Notes: generated from the sequence alone by a model not told the origin. 64,000 nt of DNA from Microbacterium stercoris (GCF_017592545.1 NZ_JAGFOA010000004.1:310001-374000), one strand, 5' to 3'; shown: positions 16,771 through 26,154, numbered from the stretch's first letter. Numbers and translations: made by a program.

Positions 16771-17274
16771 ATGGCGACACCAATGGCGCGCGGAATGGTC
16801 TATATCCATTCAGCGCCGCGTGCGTTGTGCCCCCACCTCGAGTGGGCGGTTGGCCGAGCCCTCGGTCGTGCCGTCAACTTCGACTGGACTGATCAGCCTG
16901 TGCTGTCCGGCAGCCGACGCGCGGAGTTCTACTGGGAGGGTCCCGCCGGCACCGGCGCGGCCCTCGCGACCGGCGTGCGCGGCTGGGAGCACCTGCGTTT
17001 CGAGGTCACCGAGGATCCGACGCCGCGCAGCGACGGTGGGCGCTGGATGCACACCCCGGATCTCGGCATCCATTACGCGCAGATGGACACCGCAGGCAAC
17101 GTCGTCGTGCCCGAGGAGCGCATCCGCTACGCGATGGAGGTCTCCGCGGGCGATCCGTTCGAGCTGAAGCGCGAGCTCGACATCGCCCTGGGCTCCGCCT
17201 GGGACGAGGAGCTGGAGCCGTTCCGTCACGCGGGCGATGACGCGCCGATCGTCTACCTGCACAAGGTCGGCTGA
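16771..17274 (+). CDS. DUF3145 family protein
   Basis: A 167-aa protein of the actinobacteria-specific DUF3145 family, recognised by ARGMVYIHSAPRALCPHLEWAVG at the start, then FDWTDQPVLSGSRRAEFYW and the middle GGRWMHTPDLGIHYAQMDTAGNVVVPEERIR. No signal peptide or membrane helix is seen, so it is probably cytoplasmic. The ATG follows AACGGAGAG. Its place just ahead of the convergent fatty-acid synthesis operon is common in the order, but its function is unknown. Upstream region 16631-16770 holds no gene. Confidence 0.93.
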   Translation: MATPMARGMVYIHSAPRALCPHLEWAVGRALGRAVNFDWTDQPVLSGSRRAEFYWEGPAGTGAALATGVRGWEHLRFEVTEDPTPRSDGGRWMHTPDLGIHYAQMDTAGNVVVPEERIRYAMEVSAGDPFELKRELDIALGSAWDEELEPFRHAGDDAPIVYLHKVG

Positions 17275-17355
17275 GTCGCCTGGATCTCGGAGCGGCGGGA
17301 GTACCGGCTGCCGGTGATCATTCCCGGCGGGTGAGAAACCGTCACTCCGGAACGC

Positions 17356-17386
17356 CGAAGGGCCCCTGCATTGCAGGGGCCCTTCG
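17356..17386. terminator. Bidirectional terminator between DUF3145 and fabF
   Basis: A 15-bp perfect stem CGAAGGGCCCCTGCA / TGCAGGGGCCCTTCG with a one-base loop lies between the two convergent genes, 14 nt from the end of fabF. TTCT follows on the plus strand. Confidence 0.9.
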
Positions 17387-17400
17387 TTCTGCCGGATCGG

Positions 17401-18642
17401 TCAGCCGTCGTAGGAGGCGAACGCCGCTACCGCGTTGTGGCCTCCGAACCCGAACGAGTTGCAGATCGCGAGCTGCGCGCCGTCGCCCAGCTGCTGGGGC
17501 TGGCTCGACGCCTTGACCGGGATCGCCGGGTCCTGGTCGACGAGGTTGATCGTCGGGGGAGCCACGCGGTCACGGATCGCGAGGATCGTGAAGACCGATT
17601 CGATCGCGCCCGTGCCGCCGAGCAGGTGTCCCGTGGACGCCTTGGTGGCGGAGGTCGGGATCTCGTGCACACGATCGCCGAAGACGGACTTCAGTGCGGC
17701 GTACTCGGCCGGATCGCCCACCGGGGTGGACGTGGCGTGCGCGTTGATGTGCGTGACCTCGGAGGCATCGCGGCCGGCCTGTGCGAGCGCCTGACGCATC
17801 GCTCGGGCGGCTCCGGTGCCTTCGGGGTCGTTCGCGGTGATGTGGTGCGCGTCGGCGGTCACGGCCGTGCCCACCAGGCGCGCGTAGATCTTCGCACCGC
17901 GGGCGATGGCGTGCTCCTCCGTCTCGAGCACGAGCGCCGCGGCGCCTTCGCCCATGACGAAGCCGTCGCGGTCGGCCGAGAACGGGCGCGAGGCCGTCTC
18001 GGGGGAGTCGTTGCGGCGCGAGAGCGCGTGCATCGACGCGAACGAGGCCACCGTGATGGGGTGGATCGCCGACTCGGTGCCGCCGGCGATCACCACGTCG
18101 GCGAGTCCCTGCTGCAGGTGGTCGTAGGCGCTGGCGATCGACTCGACGCTCGACGCGCAGGCCGAGGCCACGGTGCGGGCGAACGCGCGCGCACCGAAGT
18201 GCAGCGACAGGTTGCCTGCCGCCGAGTTCGGCATGAGCATCGGCACGGACATCGGCATCACCCGGCGCGCGCCCTTCTCACGGAGCGTGTCCCACGCATC
18301 CAGAAGGGTCCACACGCCGCCGATGCCGGTGGCGAAGTCGACGCCGAGACGATCCGGGTCGACCTCGGGCTCGCCCGCGTCCGCCCACGCCTCCATGGCC
18401 GCGATCAGCGCGAACTGCGACGACGGGTCCAGGCGCTTGGCGACCGGGCGGGGGAGCACGTCCTCGGGACGCACAACCGCCTCCGCGGCGAACGTCACGG
18501 GCAGGTCGTACTTCGCGACCCAGTCGTGCGTCAGGGTGCGGGCACCGGAGACGCCCGCAAGCAGGTTCTGCCAGTTCTCGGGCGCGGTGCCGCCGAGGGC
18601 GGACGTGGCGCCGATGCCGGTAACAACGATGCTCTTGCTCAT
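17401..18642 (-). CDS. fabF: 3-oxoacyl-ACP synthase II
   Basis: A 413-aa condensing enzyme that elongates acyl-ACP with malonyl-ACP. The nucleophile is Cys162 in TVASACASSVES, and the catalytic histidines lie in INAHATSTPVGD and KASTGHLLGG, with a GFGGHNA end. It is the last gene of the aceE-fasR-fabD-fabH-acpP-fabF series and is followed by a strong terminator. A 99-nt gap with a large hairpin separates it from acpP. ATG with GGAACCAACCC upstream is the only sensible start. KASI-type activity may also be covered, as actinobacteria often carry one FabF. Confidence 0.96.
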   Translation of the reverse strand: MSKSIVVTGIGATSALGGTAPENWQNLLAGVSGARTLTHDWVAKYDLPVTFAAEAVVRPEDVLPRPVAKRLDPSSQFALIAAMEAWADAGEPEVDPDRLGVDFATGIGGVWTLLDAWDTLREKGARRVMPMSVPMLMPNSAAGNLSLHFGARAFARTVASACASSVESIASAYDHLQQGLADVVIAGGTESAIHPITVASFASMHALSRRNDSPETASRPFSADRDGFVMGEGAAALVLETEEHAIARGAKIYARLVGTAVTADAHHITANDPEGTGAARAMRQALAQAGRDASEVTHINAHATSTPVGDPAEYAALKSVFGDRVHEIPTSATKASTGHLLGGTGAIESVFTILAIRDRVAPPTINLVDQDPAIPVKASSQPQQLGDGAQLAICNSFGFGGHNAVAAFASYDG

Positions 18643-18681
18643 GGGTTGGTTCCTTGTGCTCCGATGATGAGGATCCGGATC

Positions 18682-18735
18682 CGGTGTCGCGCTTCGCGTT
18701 CCCTTGCGGGCGTCGTCAGGCGAAGCGCGACACCG
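18682..18735 (-). promoter_or_regulatory. 16-bp perfect hairpin between acpP and fabF
   Basis: CGGTGTCGCGCTTCGC (18682-18697) and its exact reverse complement (18720-18735) enclose a 22-nt loop. On the coding (minus) strand it starts 6 nt after the acpP stop and ends about 40 nt before fabF. It lacks a T-run on the downstream side, so partial termination, RNase processing or protection of the acpP 3' end are the options. ACP is needed in much greater amounts than FabF, which gives such an element an obvious purpose. Confidence 0.75.
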
Positions 18736-18741
18736 CGGATG

Positions 18742-18987
18742 TCACTGGTTCGACGTGATGAAGTCGACGGCGTCCTTGACGAGCTTGAGGTTCTTGACCT
18801 CGTCGTCCGGAATGGTGACGCCGAACTTCTCCTCGGCGTTGACGACGATCGTCATCATCGAGATCGAGTCGATGTCGAGGTCGTCCGTGAACGACTTCTC
18901 GAGGGCGACCTCGTCAGCGGCGATGCCGGTCTCGTCGGTGATCAGCTCGGCCAGGCCGGCGAGAACCTCGTCAGTGGTGAATGCCAT
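18742..18987 (-). CDS. acpP: Acyl carrier protein
   Basis: An 81-aa acidic carrier of growing acyl chains. The phosphopantetheine attachment site is Ser41 in DLDIDSISMMTIV; the residue after the serine is Ile where most bacteria have Leu. The family's four-helix layout and low pI are evident. An AAGGAGATTCCC ribosome-binding site precedes ATG. It lies 92 nt after fabH; that gap has a TAGACT box (19056-19061, minus strand) that could be an internal -10 element giving extra acpP mRNA. Confidence 0.96.
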   Translation of the reverse strand: MAFTTDEVLAGLAELITDETGIAADEVALEKSFTDDLDIDSISMMTIVVNAEEKFGVTIPDDEVKNLKLVKDAVDFITSNQ

Positions 18988-19079
18988 GGGAATCTCCTTG
19001 TGTATCGGATGTGTCGGATGACGGATCAGTGGATCGGACGACGGAACCGTGGTTCAGTCTAGGGTCGCGTCGCGTCGCC

Positions 19080-20081
19080 TCAGGGGAGGACGACGACCTG
19101 CGCGGCGTAGACGAGACCGGCGCCGAAGCCGATCTGGAGGGCGAGACCACCGCTCAGTTCGGGGTTCTCCTCCAGCAGGCGGTGGGTCGCCAGGGGGATC
19201 GAGGCAGCCGACGTGTTGCCGGTGGTCTCGATGTCGCGGGCGACCTTGACGGTCTCGGGCAGCCCCAGCTGCTTGGCGAACTCGTCGATGATGCGCATGT
19301 TGGCCTGATGCGGGATGAACGCGGCGAGGTCGCTCGCCTCGACGCCGGCGGCCTCGAGTGCCTGCTTGGCGACCTTCGCCATCTCCCACACGGCCCAGCG
19401 GAAGACGGTGGGGCCCTCCTGGCGCAGCGTGGGCCAGGCGGCAGCGCCATCGCGGAACTCGGTGAGCGTGTGGTTCATGCCCACGGCGTCGGCCTTCGAG
19501 CCGTCCGATCCCCAGATCGACGCGGAGACACCGGGGGTGTCGCTCGGGCCGAGCAGCGCAGCGCCGGCGCCGTCGCCGAGGAGGAACGAGATCGTGCGGT
19601 CGGCGGGGTCGACGATGTCGCTCAGCTTCTCGGTGCCGATCACCAGCGCGTAACGGGCAGCCCCGGCACGGATCAGCGCGTCGGCCTGGGCGATCGCGTA
19701 GCAGTAGCCGGCACATGCCGCGTTGACGTCGTATGCCGCCGCGGGGTTGGCGCCCACGCGATCGGCGACGATGGCCGACACGGACGGGGTCTGCTTCGGG
19801 TTCGAGATGGTGGCGACGATGACGAGGTCGACGAGCGCGGGGTCGATGCCGGCTCGTTCGATGGCCTCGGCGCCGGCATCGGCGGCGAGGTCGATCGCCG
19901 TCGTCTCCGCAACGGCCCGAACGCGCGTCACGATGCCCGTGCGCTGACGGATCCACTCGTCGCTCGAATCGATCGGGCCGATCAGGTCGTCGTTGGGAAC
20001 CGCGTTCTCGCCGCGCGCGGCGCCGTAGGCGTAGACGCGGGAGTGCGGGGCCCCGACGGCCTCTTTGAGGGTGACGGTCAT
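19080..20081 (-). CDS. fabH: 3-oxoacyl-ACP synthase III
   Basis: A 333-aa initiating condensing enzyme joining an acyl-CoA to malonyl-ACP; in actinobacteria branched acyl-CoA primers are expected. The active site is Cys123 (DVNAACAGYCYAI), His in FIPHQANMRI and Asn in ETTGNTSAASIPL. ATG at 20081 is chosen because similarity begins at MTVTLKEAVG. The frame extends to 20228 only by running into fabD. It lies 31 nt after fabD and before acpP in the fatty-acid operon. Confidence 0.95.
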   Translation of the reverse strand: MTVTLKEAVGAPHSRVYAYGAARGENAVPNDDLIGPIDSSDEWIRQRTGIVTRVRAVAETTAIDLAADAGAEAIERAGIDPALVDLVIVATISNPKQTPSVSAIVADRVGANPAAAYDVNAACAGYCYAIAQADALIRAGAARYALVIGTEKLSDIVDPADRTISFLLGDGAGAALLGPSDTPGVSASIWGSDGSKADAVGMNHTLTEFRDGAAAWPTLRQEGPTVFRWAVWEMAKVAKQALEAAGVEASDLAAFIPHQANMRIIDEFAKQLGLPETVKVARDIETTGNTSAASIPLATHRLLEENPELSGGLALQIGFGAGLVYAAQVVVLP

Positions 20082-20112
20082 ATCCGGTCCGTTCTTTCTC
20101 GCAGCAGTCGGT

Positions 20113-21024
20113 TCAGGCGGCCAGCAGCTCGAGAGCTGCCGCCAGGTCTTCAGGGGTCTTGACGGCGACGCTCGGCACGCCCTTGAGGCCGCGCTTGGCG
20201 AGGCCGACGAGCGCGCCGGCCGGCGCAAGCTCGATGATGCCCGTCACACCCCGGTCGGCGAACGACGCCATGCAGAGGTCCCACCGCACGGGGCTGGCGA
20301 CCTGCTGCACGATCAGCTCGAGCGCACGCGATCCGGAGTCCAGCGTGGTGCCGTCGCTGTTGGTCCACAGCGGGAGCGTCGGGTCGGATACGTCGACGAT
20401 GCCGTCGACGGCGGTCTGCAGCTCAGCCTGGGCGGGGGCCATGTACGCGGTGTGGAATGCGCCGGCGACCTGCAGCGGCACAACGCGAGCGCCGCGCGGC
20501 GCGGACTCAGCCAGTGCGGCGAGCCCCGGCAGGGCACCCGCTGCGACGATCTGCCCGCCGCCGTTGTAGTTCGCGGGGGTGAGGTGGTTCGCGGCGATCG
20601 CCTCGAGCACCTGCTCCTCGACGCCGCCGACGACGGCGCTCATCCCGGTCTCGACGAGCGCGGCCGCGTCGGCCATGGCGCGTCCGCGCACCCCCACGAG
20701 CCCCAGGCCGGCCTCGGCGGAGATCACACCTGCGGCCACCAGTGCCGCGATCTCGCCCACGGAGTGCCCGGCGACGCCGTCAGGACGCGCACCGTCCTTC
20801 GTGAGCTGCTCCCACGCGAGCACGCTCGCGGCCACGATCAACGGCTGGGCGATGCGCGTGTCGCGGATGGTGTCCGCATCCGACTCGGTTCCGTGCGCCA
20901 CCAAGTCCACCTGCGCGGCGTCCGAGAACGCGGCGAGGCGTTCAGCGGCCCCGTCGAGCTCGAGCCAGGGGGAGAGGAAGCCGGGGGTCTGCGAGCCCTG
21001 TCCAGGGCAGACGACGACGATCAC
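20113..21024 (-). CDS. fabD: Malonyl-CoA:ACP transacylase
   Basis: A 303-aa enzyme that loads malonyl groups onto ACP. The N-terminal CPGQGSQTPGFL, the nucleophile Ser88 in VAGHSVGEIAAL, and the catalytic His in VAGAFHTAYM are all present. The start is GTG at 21024 and no good Shine-Dalgarno sequence precedes it; the upstream bases are a duplicated TTGACAG. It is the first structural gene after fasR and is likely preceded by a FasR-controlled promoter in the 82-nt gap. Confidence 0.94.
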   Translation of the reverse strand: MIVVVCPGQGSQTPGFLSPWLELDGAAERLAAFSDAAQVDLVAHGTESDADTIRDTRIAQPLIVAASVLAWEQLTKDGARPDGVAGHSVGEIAALVAAGVISAEAGLGLVGVRGRAMADAAALVETGMSAVVGGVEEQVLEAIAANHLTPANYNGGGQIVAAGALPGLAALAESAPRGARVVPLQVAGAFHTAYMAPAQAELQTAVDGIVDVSDPTLPLWTNSDGTTLDSGSRALELIVQQVASPVRWDLCMASFADRGVTGIIELAPAGALVGLAKRGLKGVPSVAVKTPEDLAAALELLAA

Positions 21025-21106
21025 CTGTCAAGTCTGTCAACCCAGGCCGAGCCTCGGTGGCCATCGCCACACAAGAAAACCGAGAACGTTTGTGCGCGTC
21101 AGACAA
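21025..21106 (-). promoter_or_regulatory. fasR-fabD intergenic region, candidate FasR-controlled promoter
   Basis: On the minus strand this 82-nt gap holds TTGTCT just after the fasR stop, an inverted repeat CACAA...TTGTG with a 17-nt spacer, a CCGAG-G-CTCGG hairpin and a tandem TTGACAG-AC-TTGACAG immediately before the fabD GTG. In Streptomyces coelicolor a related FasR binds upstream of fabD. The exact operator cannot be assigned from sequence alone. Confidence 0.45.
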
Positions 21107-22363
21107 TCAATGCGCGTCGCGGGAGCGGCGCATCGGAGTACGACGGCGCACGACATCCGCGGATCCGATCGACCCTAGGATGAGGGCGGTCTGCAGGATC
21201 AGCGCCTCGCGGGGGCCCGTGGCGTCCCAGCCGATGACGTCGCTCACCCGCTTGAGGCGATAGCGCACGGTGTTGGGGTGCACGAACAGCTCACGCGCCG
21301 TCGCCTCCAGTGACCGCCCGTTGTCGAGGTAGCTCCACAGCGTCGTGACGAGGTCGGTGGAGTGCGCGGCCAGCGGGCGATAGATGCGCCCGACGAGGGT
21401 GTGCTTGGCGACCGGATCGCCGGCGAGGGCTCGCTCGGGCAAGAGGTCGTCGGCCTCGACGGGACGCGGGGCGTGGCGCCATCCGCGCGCGACCGCGAAT
21501 CCGGCGAGAGCCGCGCGGGCGCTCTGGCTCGCGTCGACGAGTGCGGGCACCGTCGGTCCCAGCACGAGGAAGCCGTCTCCGAATGCCGGCTCGAGCTGAG
21601 TCGCGATCTCGACGAAGGGGAGCGCGTCCGGCTCGGTCTCCTCGTTCGCGGGCTGAGCCCGGCCGATGACCATGACCAGCCGCGAGCCCTGCACGCCGAC
21701 GAGCACGTCGACGCCCAGCTTGCGCGAGGTTCGGCGCACCTGGTCGACATCGAACATGACCGGAGCCGTGCCCACCAGAACGCAGGCCTCACCATGGCCA
21801 TGCCAGCCGAGCGCGGCGATGCGGCTGGGCAACTCCTCGTCGGCCTCGCCCGTGAGGATCGAGTCGACGACGAGCGCTTCGAGCCGCGCGTCCCACAGGC
21901 CGCGCGACTCGGCGGCGCGGGCATAGACGTCTGCGGCGGTGAAGGCCACCTCGCGCGAGTAGAGCAGGATCGCCTCGCGGAGATCCTCGCTCTTAGAGGC
22001 GACCCGCTCCTCGACGATCTCCACGGTGATCCGGATCAGCTGCAGCGTCTGCTGCAGGCTCACCGAGCGCAGAAGCTCACGAGGCGCCGCCGCGAAGATG
22101 TCCGCCGCGATCCAGGGAGTCGAGGACGGGTCTTCGTACCACTGGATGAACGAGGTGATGCCCGCCTGAGCGACAAGGCCGACGGCCGACCGACGTGCAG
22201 GCGGCATACCCGCGTACCACGGCAGCGACTGCTCGAGTCGCGTGGTGGTCGCGGTCGCCAGATCGCCCGAGATCCGGCGGAGCCAGGCGAGGGTGGCCGT
22301 CTTGTCGAGGACGGCCCCCTCACCCGACGCCGCGCCCTTGGAGGGCTTGGCCTGGGAACTCAC
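21107..22363 (-). CDS. fasR: PucR/CdaR family regulator, FasR-like
   Basis: A 418-aa regulator. The middle holds a GGDEF-like/CdaR domain, and the C-terminus carries the PucR helix-turn-helix: TLWSYLDNGRSLEATARELFVHPNTVRYRLKRVSDVIGWD (about residues 340-380). Position directly upstream of fabD-fabH-acpP-fabF matches S. coelicolor FasR, which activates that operon. The name is by this synteny plus family. GTG at 22363 starts 8 nt after the aceE stop, so aceE and fasR are probably co-transcribed; the frame open to 22771 lies inside aceE and is ignored. Confidence 0.85.
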   Translation of the reverse strand: MSSQAKPSKGAASGEGAVLDKTATLAWLRRISGDLATATTTRLEQSLPWYAGMPPARRSAVGLVAQAGITSFIQWYEDPSSTPWIAADIFAAAPRELLRSVSLQQTLQLIRITVEIVEERVASKSEDLREAILLYSREVAFTAADVYARAAESRGLWDARLEALVVDSILTGEADEELPSRIAALGWHGHGEACVLVGTAPVMFDVDQVRRTSRKLGVDVLVGVQGSRLVMVIGRAQPANEETEPDALPFVEIATQLEPAFGDGFLVLGPTVPALVDASQSARAALAGFAVARGWRHAPRPVEADDLLPERALAGDPVAKHTLVGRIYRPLAAHSTDLVTTLWSYLDNGRSLEATARELFVHPNTVRYRLKRVSDVIGWDATGPREALILQTALILGSIGSADVVRRRTPMRRSRDAH

Positions 22364-22371
22364 GGACGAGC

Positions 22372-25098
22372 TCAGCTCTCCCCGCCGGCGTTGCCGGAGG
22401 TGCCGGCGTTGACGTCGTGGAGGCGGTACTTCTCGATGGCCTGGCCGACGAGAGCGCGGTCGATGCGCCCCTCGTTGGCAAGACCCTGGAGGGCGCGGAC
22501 GACCATCGACGGGCCGTCGATCTTGAAGAAGCGACGAGCAGCGGCGCGCGTGTCCGAGAAGCCGAAGCCATCCGCACCGAGTGTCAGGTACTGACCCGGC
22601 ACCCACGCGCGGATCTGATCGACGACGGCGTGCATGTGATCGCTCGTCGCGATGAACGGGCCCTCGATGCCGGCGAGCTTCTGCGTCAGGTACGCCGTCT
22701 TCGGCTCGGCCTCGGGGTGCAGGAAGTTGTGCTCGTCGGCCGCGAGACCGTCGCGGCGCAGCTCGGTCCACGAGGTGACCGACCAGACATCGGCGACGAC
22801 ACCCCAGTCCTTCTTGAGCAGCTCCTGCGCCTCCAGGGCCCAGGCCACACCGACCGCCGAGGCGAGCAGCTGCACGCGGGGGCCGTCTCCCTGGCCCTCG
22901 GAGACGCGGTGAAGGCCCTTGACGATGCCCTCGACGTCGACGCCCTCGGGCTCGGCCGGCATGACCATCGGCTCGTTGTAGAGCGTGATGTAGTACATGA
23001 CGTTCGGGTCCTCGTGCTGACCGCCGTACATGCGCTCGATGCCCGACTGCACGATGTGGGAGATCTCGTAACCGTAGGCCGGGTCATACGACACGGTCGC
23101 CGGGTTGGTCGAGGCGAGCAGGTGCGAGTGTCCGTCGGCGTGCTGCAGGCCCTCACCCGTGAGGGTGGTGCGGCCCGCGGTCGCTCCCATGATGAAGCCG
23201 CGGCCCATCTGGTCGCCGACTGCCCACTGGGCATCGCCGGTGCGCTGGAAGCCGAACATCGAGTAGAAGATGTAGATCGGGATCAGCGGCTCGCCGTGCG
23301 TGGCATACGACGTGGACGTCGCGGTGAAGGCCGCCATGGCGCCGGCCTCGTTGATGCCGACGTGCATGATCTGGCCCTGCGGGCTCTCCTTGTAGGCGAG
23401 GAGCAGCTCACGGTCGACCGAGGTGTAGTTCTGGCCGTTCGGGTTGTAGATCTTCGCCGTCGGGAAGTACGAGTCCATGCCGAAGGTGCGCGCCTCGTCC
23501 GGGATGATCGGCACTATGCGGTGGCCGAAGCCCTTGACGCGCAGCAGATCCTTGACGAGACGCACGAAGGCCATCGTCGTGGCGATCTCCTGCGTGCCCG
23601 AACCCTTCTTCGGAAGGGCGTAGTCCTTCTCCTCGGGGAGGGGGATCTGCACGTACTTGGTGCGGCGCTCCGGCAGGAAGCCGCCGAGCGCGCGGCGGCG
23701 CTCGAGCATGTACTGGATCGTCTCGTCGTTCTCACCCGGGTGGTAGTACGGCGGGCGGTACGGGTCGGCCTCGAGCTGCGCATCCGTGATCGGGATGTGC
23801 ATGGTGTCGCGGAACAGCTTGAGGTCGTCCAGCGTCATCTTCTTCATCTGGTGGGTCGCGTTGCGTCCCTCGAAGTGCGGCCCCAGGCCATAGCCCTTGA
23901 TGGTGTGCGCGATGATAACCGTCGGCTGGCCCTTGTGCTCCTGGGCCGCCTTGAACGCCGCGTAGACCTTGCGGTAGTCGTGTCCACCGCGACGCAGACC
24001 CCAGATCTGGTCGTCGGTGTAGTCCTTGACGAGCTCCAGCGCGCGCGGGTCGCGTCCGAAGAAGTTCTCACGCACATAGGCGCCGGACTCGGTCTTGAAC
24101 GTCTGGAAGTCGCCATCGGGCGTCACGTTCATGAGGTTGCGCAGCGCGCCCTCGTCGTCGCGGGCGAGCAGGTCGTCCCACTCGCGGCCCCAGATGACCT
24201 TGATGACGTTCCAGCCGGCGCCGCGGAAGTAGCTCTCGAGCTCCTGCACGATCTTGCCGTTGCCGCGTACCGGGCCGTCCAGGCGCTGGAGGTTGGCGTT
24301 GATGACGAAGGTCAGGTTGTCCAGACCCTCGTTGGCGGCCACCTGCAGCTGCCCGCGGCTCTCGACCTCGTCCATCTCGCCGTCACCGAGGAAGGCCCAG
24401 ACGTGGCTGTCGGCCGTGTCCTTGATGCCGCGGTTGGCGAGGTACTTGTTGGTCATCGCCTGGTAGATCGCGTTGATCGGGCCGAGACCCATCGACACGG
24501 TCGGGAACTGCCAGAACTCCGGCATCAGACGCGGGTGCGGGTACGACGGCATGCCGTTGGCGCCGGCCGACTTCTCCTGGCGGAAGCCGTCGAGCTGCGC
24601 CTCGGAGAGGCGCCCCTCGAGGAAGGCGCGCGCGTACGGGCCGGGGGAGGCGTGGCCCTGCACGAAGATCTGGTCGCCGCCGGACGGGTGGTCCTGGCCG
24701 CGGAAGAAGTGGTTGAAGCCCACCTCGTAGAGCGAGGCGCTCGAGGCGTAGGTCGAGATGTGACCGCCCACGCCGATGCCCGGGCGCTGCGCGCGGTGCA
24801 CGGTGAGGGCCGCGTTCCAGCGGATCCACGAGCGGTATCGGCGCTCGAGCTCCTCGTCGCCGGGGAAATCGGGCTCGTCCTCGGGCGCGATCGTGTTGAC
24901 GTAGTCGGTCGTGGGCACCATCGGCACGCCGAGGTGGAGATCCTTCGAGCGCTTCAGCAGGCTCAGCATGATCTCGCGACCGCGCTGGTGCCCCTTCGCG
25001 TCGACGAGCTCATCGAGCGACTGCTGCCACTCGCTGGTCTCCTCGGGGTCGCTGTCCTGCGGTCCCTGAGAGTACGGATCCTGGTCGTGAACAGCCAC
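22372..25098 (-). CDS. aceE: Pyruvate dehydrogenase E1 component, homodimeric type
   Basis: About 908 aa, thiamine-diphosphate enzyme that decarboxylates pyruvate and feeds acetyl groups to E2. The N-terminal third has [20 protein letters not shown]; the ThDP motif begins [12 protein letters not shown] and continues to the [14 protein letters not shown] segment. The transketolase-like C-terminal domains are complete through [14 protein letters not shown] at 25098, 7 nt after AAAGGG, is preferred over the ATG at 25155. It precedes fasR and the fab genes on the same strand, linking acetyl-CoA supply to fatty-acid synthesis. Confidence 0.94.
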   Translation of the reverse strand: MAVHDQDPYSQGPQDSDPEETSEWQQSLDELVDAKGHQRGREIMLSLLKRSKDLHLGVPMVPTTDYVNTIAPEDEPDFPGDEELERRYRSWIRWNAALTVHRAQRPGIGVGGHISTYASSASLYEVGFNHFFRGQDHPSGGDQIFVQGHASPGPYARAFLEGRLSEAQLDGFRQEKSAGANGMPSYPHPRLMPEFWQFPTVSMGLGPINAIYQAMTNKYLANRGIKDTADSHVWAFLGDGEMDEVESRGQLQVAANEGLDNLTFVINANLQRLDGPVRGNGKIVQELESYFRGAGWNVIKVIWGREWDDLLARDDEGALRNLMNVTPDGDFQTFKTESGAYVRENFFGRDPRALELVKDYTDDQIWGLRRGGHDYRKVYAAFKAAQEHKGQPTVIIAHTIKGYGLGPHFEGRNATHQMKKMTLDDLKLFRDTMHIPITDAQLEADPYRPPYYHPGENDETIQYMLERRRALGGFLPERRTKYVQIPLPEEKDYALPKKGSGTQEIATTMAFVRLVKDLLRVKGFGHRIVPIIPDEARTFGMDSYFPTAKIYNPNGQNYTSVDRELLLAYKESPQGQIMHVGINEAGAMAAFTATSTSYATHGEPLIPIYIFYSMFGFQRTGDAQWAVGDQMGRGFIMGATAGRTTLTGEGLQHADGHSHLLASTNPATVSYDPAYGYEISHIVQSGIERMYGGQHEDPNVMYYITLYNEPMVMPAEPEGVDVEGIVKGLHRVSEGQGDGPRVQLLASAVGVAWALEAQELLKKDWGVVADVWSVTSWTELRRDGLAADEHNFLHPEAEPKTAYLTQKLAGIEGPFIATSDHMHAVVDQIRAWVPGQYLTLGADGFGFSDTRAAARRFFKIDGPSMVVRALQGLANEGRIDRALVGQAIEKYRLHDVNAGTSGNAGGES

Positions 25099-25191
25099 CG
25101 GATGCCCTTTCGTCGAGCGGGGCAGATCGTGCCTCGCGAACATACCTGCGCGCACGCCGAAGGTTCATCGGAGTGCGCGTGATCGCCTTTC

Positions 25192-25197
25192 AGCCTA
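25192..25197 (-). promoter_or_regulatory. Candidate -10 element for aceE
   Basis: TAGGCT on the minus strand, followed by a ~95-nt leader to the aceE GTG. It fits the actinobacterial TANNNT -10 pattern; no convincing -35 hexamer is found at 17-bp spacing, so the call is tentative. It lies in the aceE/MOSC divergent region (25099-25258). Confidence 0.35.
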
Positions 25198-25258
25198 GAC
25201 CCACGAATCGGGCATGGATGTACGTGGTTCGACGACGAAAGAGCGGCACCATTGTGGG

Positions 25259-26047
25259 ATGCCTTTCGTCGAGCAGCTGCACCGTTTCCCTATGAAGGGA
25301 TTCACCGAGGAGCGCCACGACGCGCTCACCGTCCGTCCCGATGGCCGCATCGAAGGAGATCGCGTCCTCGCCTTCCGCTTCGCCGACGCCACGGAGCCCG
25401 AGGTGCGCGACGGCCTCGAGTACTGGGCGAAGACGCGCGGCCTCGCGCTCGTGGACTTCCCCTCCCTCGCGCGCATCCAGCTGTCCTGGGACGGCTCGGT
25501 TGTACGGATGAGTCTCGACGGAGCAGTGCTCGCGGAGGAGCGGCTCGATCCGGATGGACGGGCGCGCCTGGTGGACGCGGTGACCGAGTTCCTGCTGTCC
25601 GGGCCCGAGGCGAAGCTGCTGCGCCGCCCGGGTCGTCTGCCCCTCGTGCTCGTCGGGGACGGCAGCACGTCTCGGTTCCAGGATCGCTCGCGCGGGTTCA
25701 TCTCATTGCACGGCTCCGCGTCCGTCGCGGCCGTGGACGCGCTCGTCGACGCGCCGATCGACTCCCGGCGATTCCGCTCCAACGTGGTGGTGGGCGGGAT
25801 GGATGCGTGGGCCGAGCTGGAGTGGGCGGGTCGGGTGACGATCGGCGACGTGGTCTTCGACGTCCAGAAGCCGATCGGCCGCTGCCTCGCCGTTCACGCG
25901 AACCCCGATACGGGCCAGAGAGACGCGCGCGTGCTGCAGACGCTGACGCGCGACGTGGGCCAGGCTGAGCCGACGCTCGGTGTCCTCCTGCTCCCCGCCG
26001 CCGGCGGCGGGGTGATCCGCGTCGGCGACGAGGTGCGGTTCGACTGA
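25259..26047 (+). CDS. MOSC domain-containing protein
   Basis: A 262-aa protein with an N-terminal MOSC_N beta-barrel (LHRFPMKGFTEERHDALTVRPDGRIEGDRVLAFRF, residues ~7-41) and a C-terminal MOSC domain. The latter contains RFRSNVVVGGMDAWAELEW and IGRCLAVHANPDTGQRD, where MOSC proteins have the conserved Cys involved in sulfur or molybdenum-cofactor transfer (GRC). GTG or ATG starts before 25259 would precede the promoter. It is divergent from aceE and sits before tRNA-Val. Related to mARC/YiiM-type enzymes, but the exact reaction is unknown. Confidence 0.88.
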   Translation: MPFVEQLHRFPMKGFTEERHDALTVRPDGRIEGDRVLAFRFADATEPEVRDGLEYWAKTRGLALVDFPSLARIQLSWDGSVVRMSLDGAVLAEERLDPDGRARLVDAVTEFLLSGPEAKLLRRPGRLPLVLVGDGSTSRFQDRSRGFISLHGSASVAAVDALVDAPIDSRRFRSNVVVGGMDAWAELEWAGRVTIGDVVFDVQKPIGRCLAVHANPDTGQRDARVLQTLTRDVGQAEPTLGVLLLPAAGGGVIRVGDEVRFD

Positions 26048-26071
26048 CCGCCCCCCGTAGACTCGAAGCAG

Positions 26072-26144
26072 GGGCCTTTAGCTCAGCTGGTAGAGCGCCA
26101 CGTTTACACCGTGGATGTCGTCGGTTCGATCCCGGCAGGGCCCA
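26072..26144 (+). tRNA. tRNA-Val (TAC)
   Basis: A 73-nt cloverleaf: acceptor GGGCCTT / AGGGCCC (one T-G pair), D-arm GCTCAGCTGGTAGAGC, anticodon stem CCACG/CGTGG around loop TTTACAC with anticodon TAC, and a T-loop beginning TTCGAT. Discriminator A, CCA not encoded. It is 24 nt after the MOSC gene. Confidence 0.96.
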
Positions 26145-26154
26145 CAGGCAGCAG

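Noticed and set aside
22195..25182. 995-aa open frame antisense to aceE
   Set aside because: Its sequence (repeated LGR/LVVERD/RDDR) is an antisense shadow; aceE has complete motifs on the other strand.
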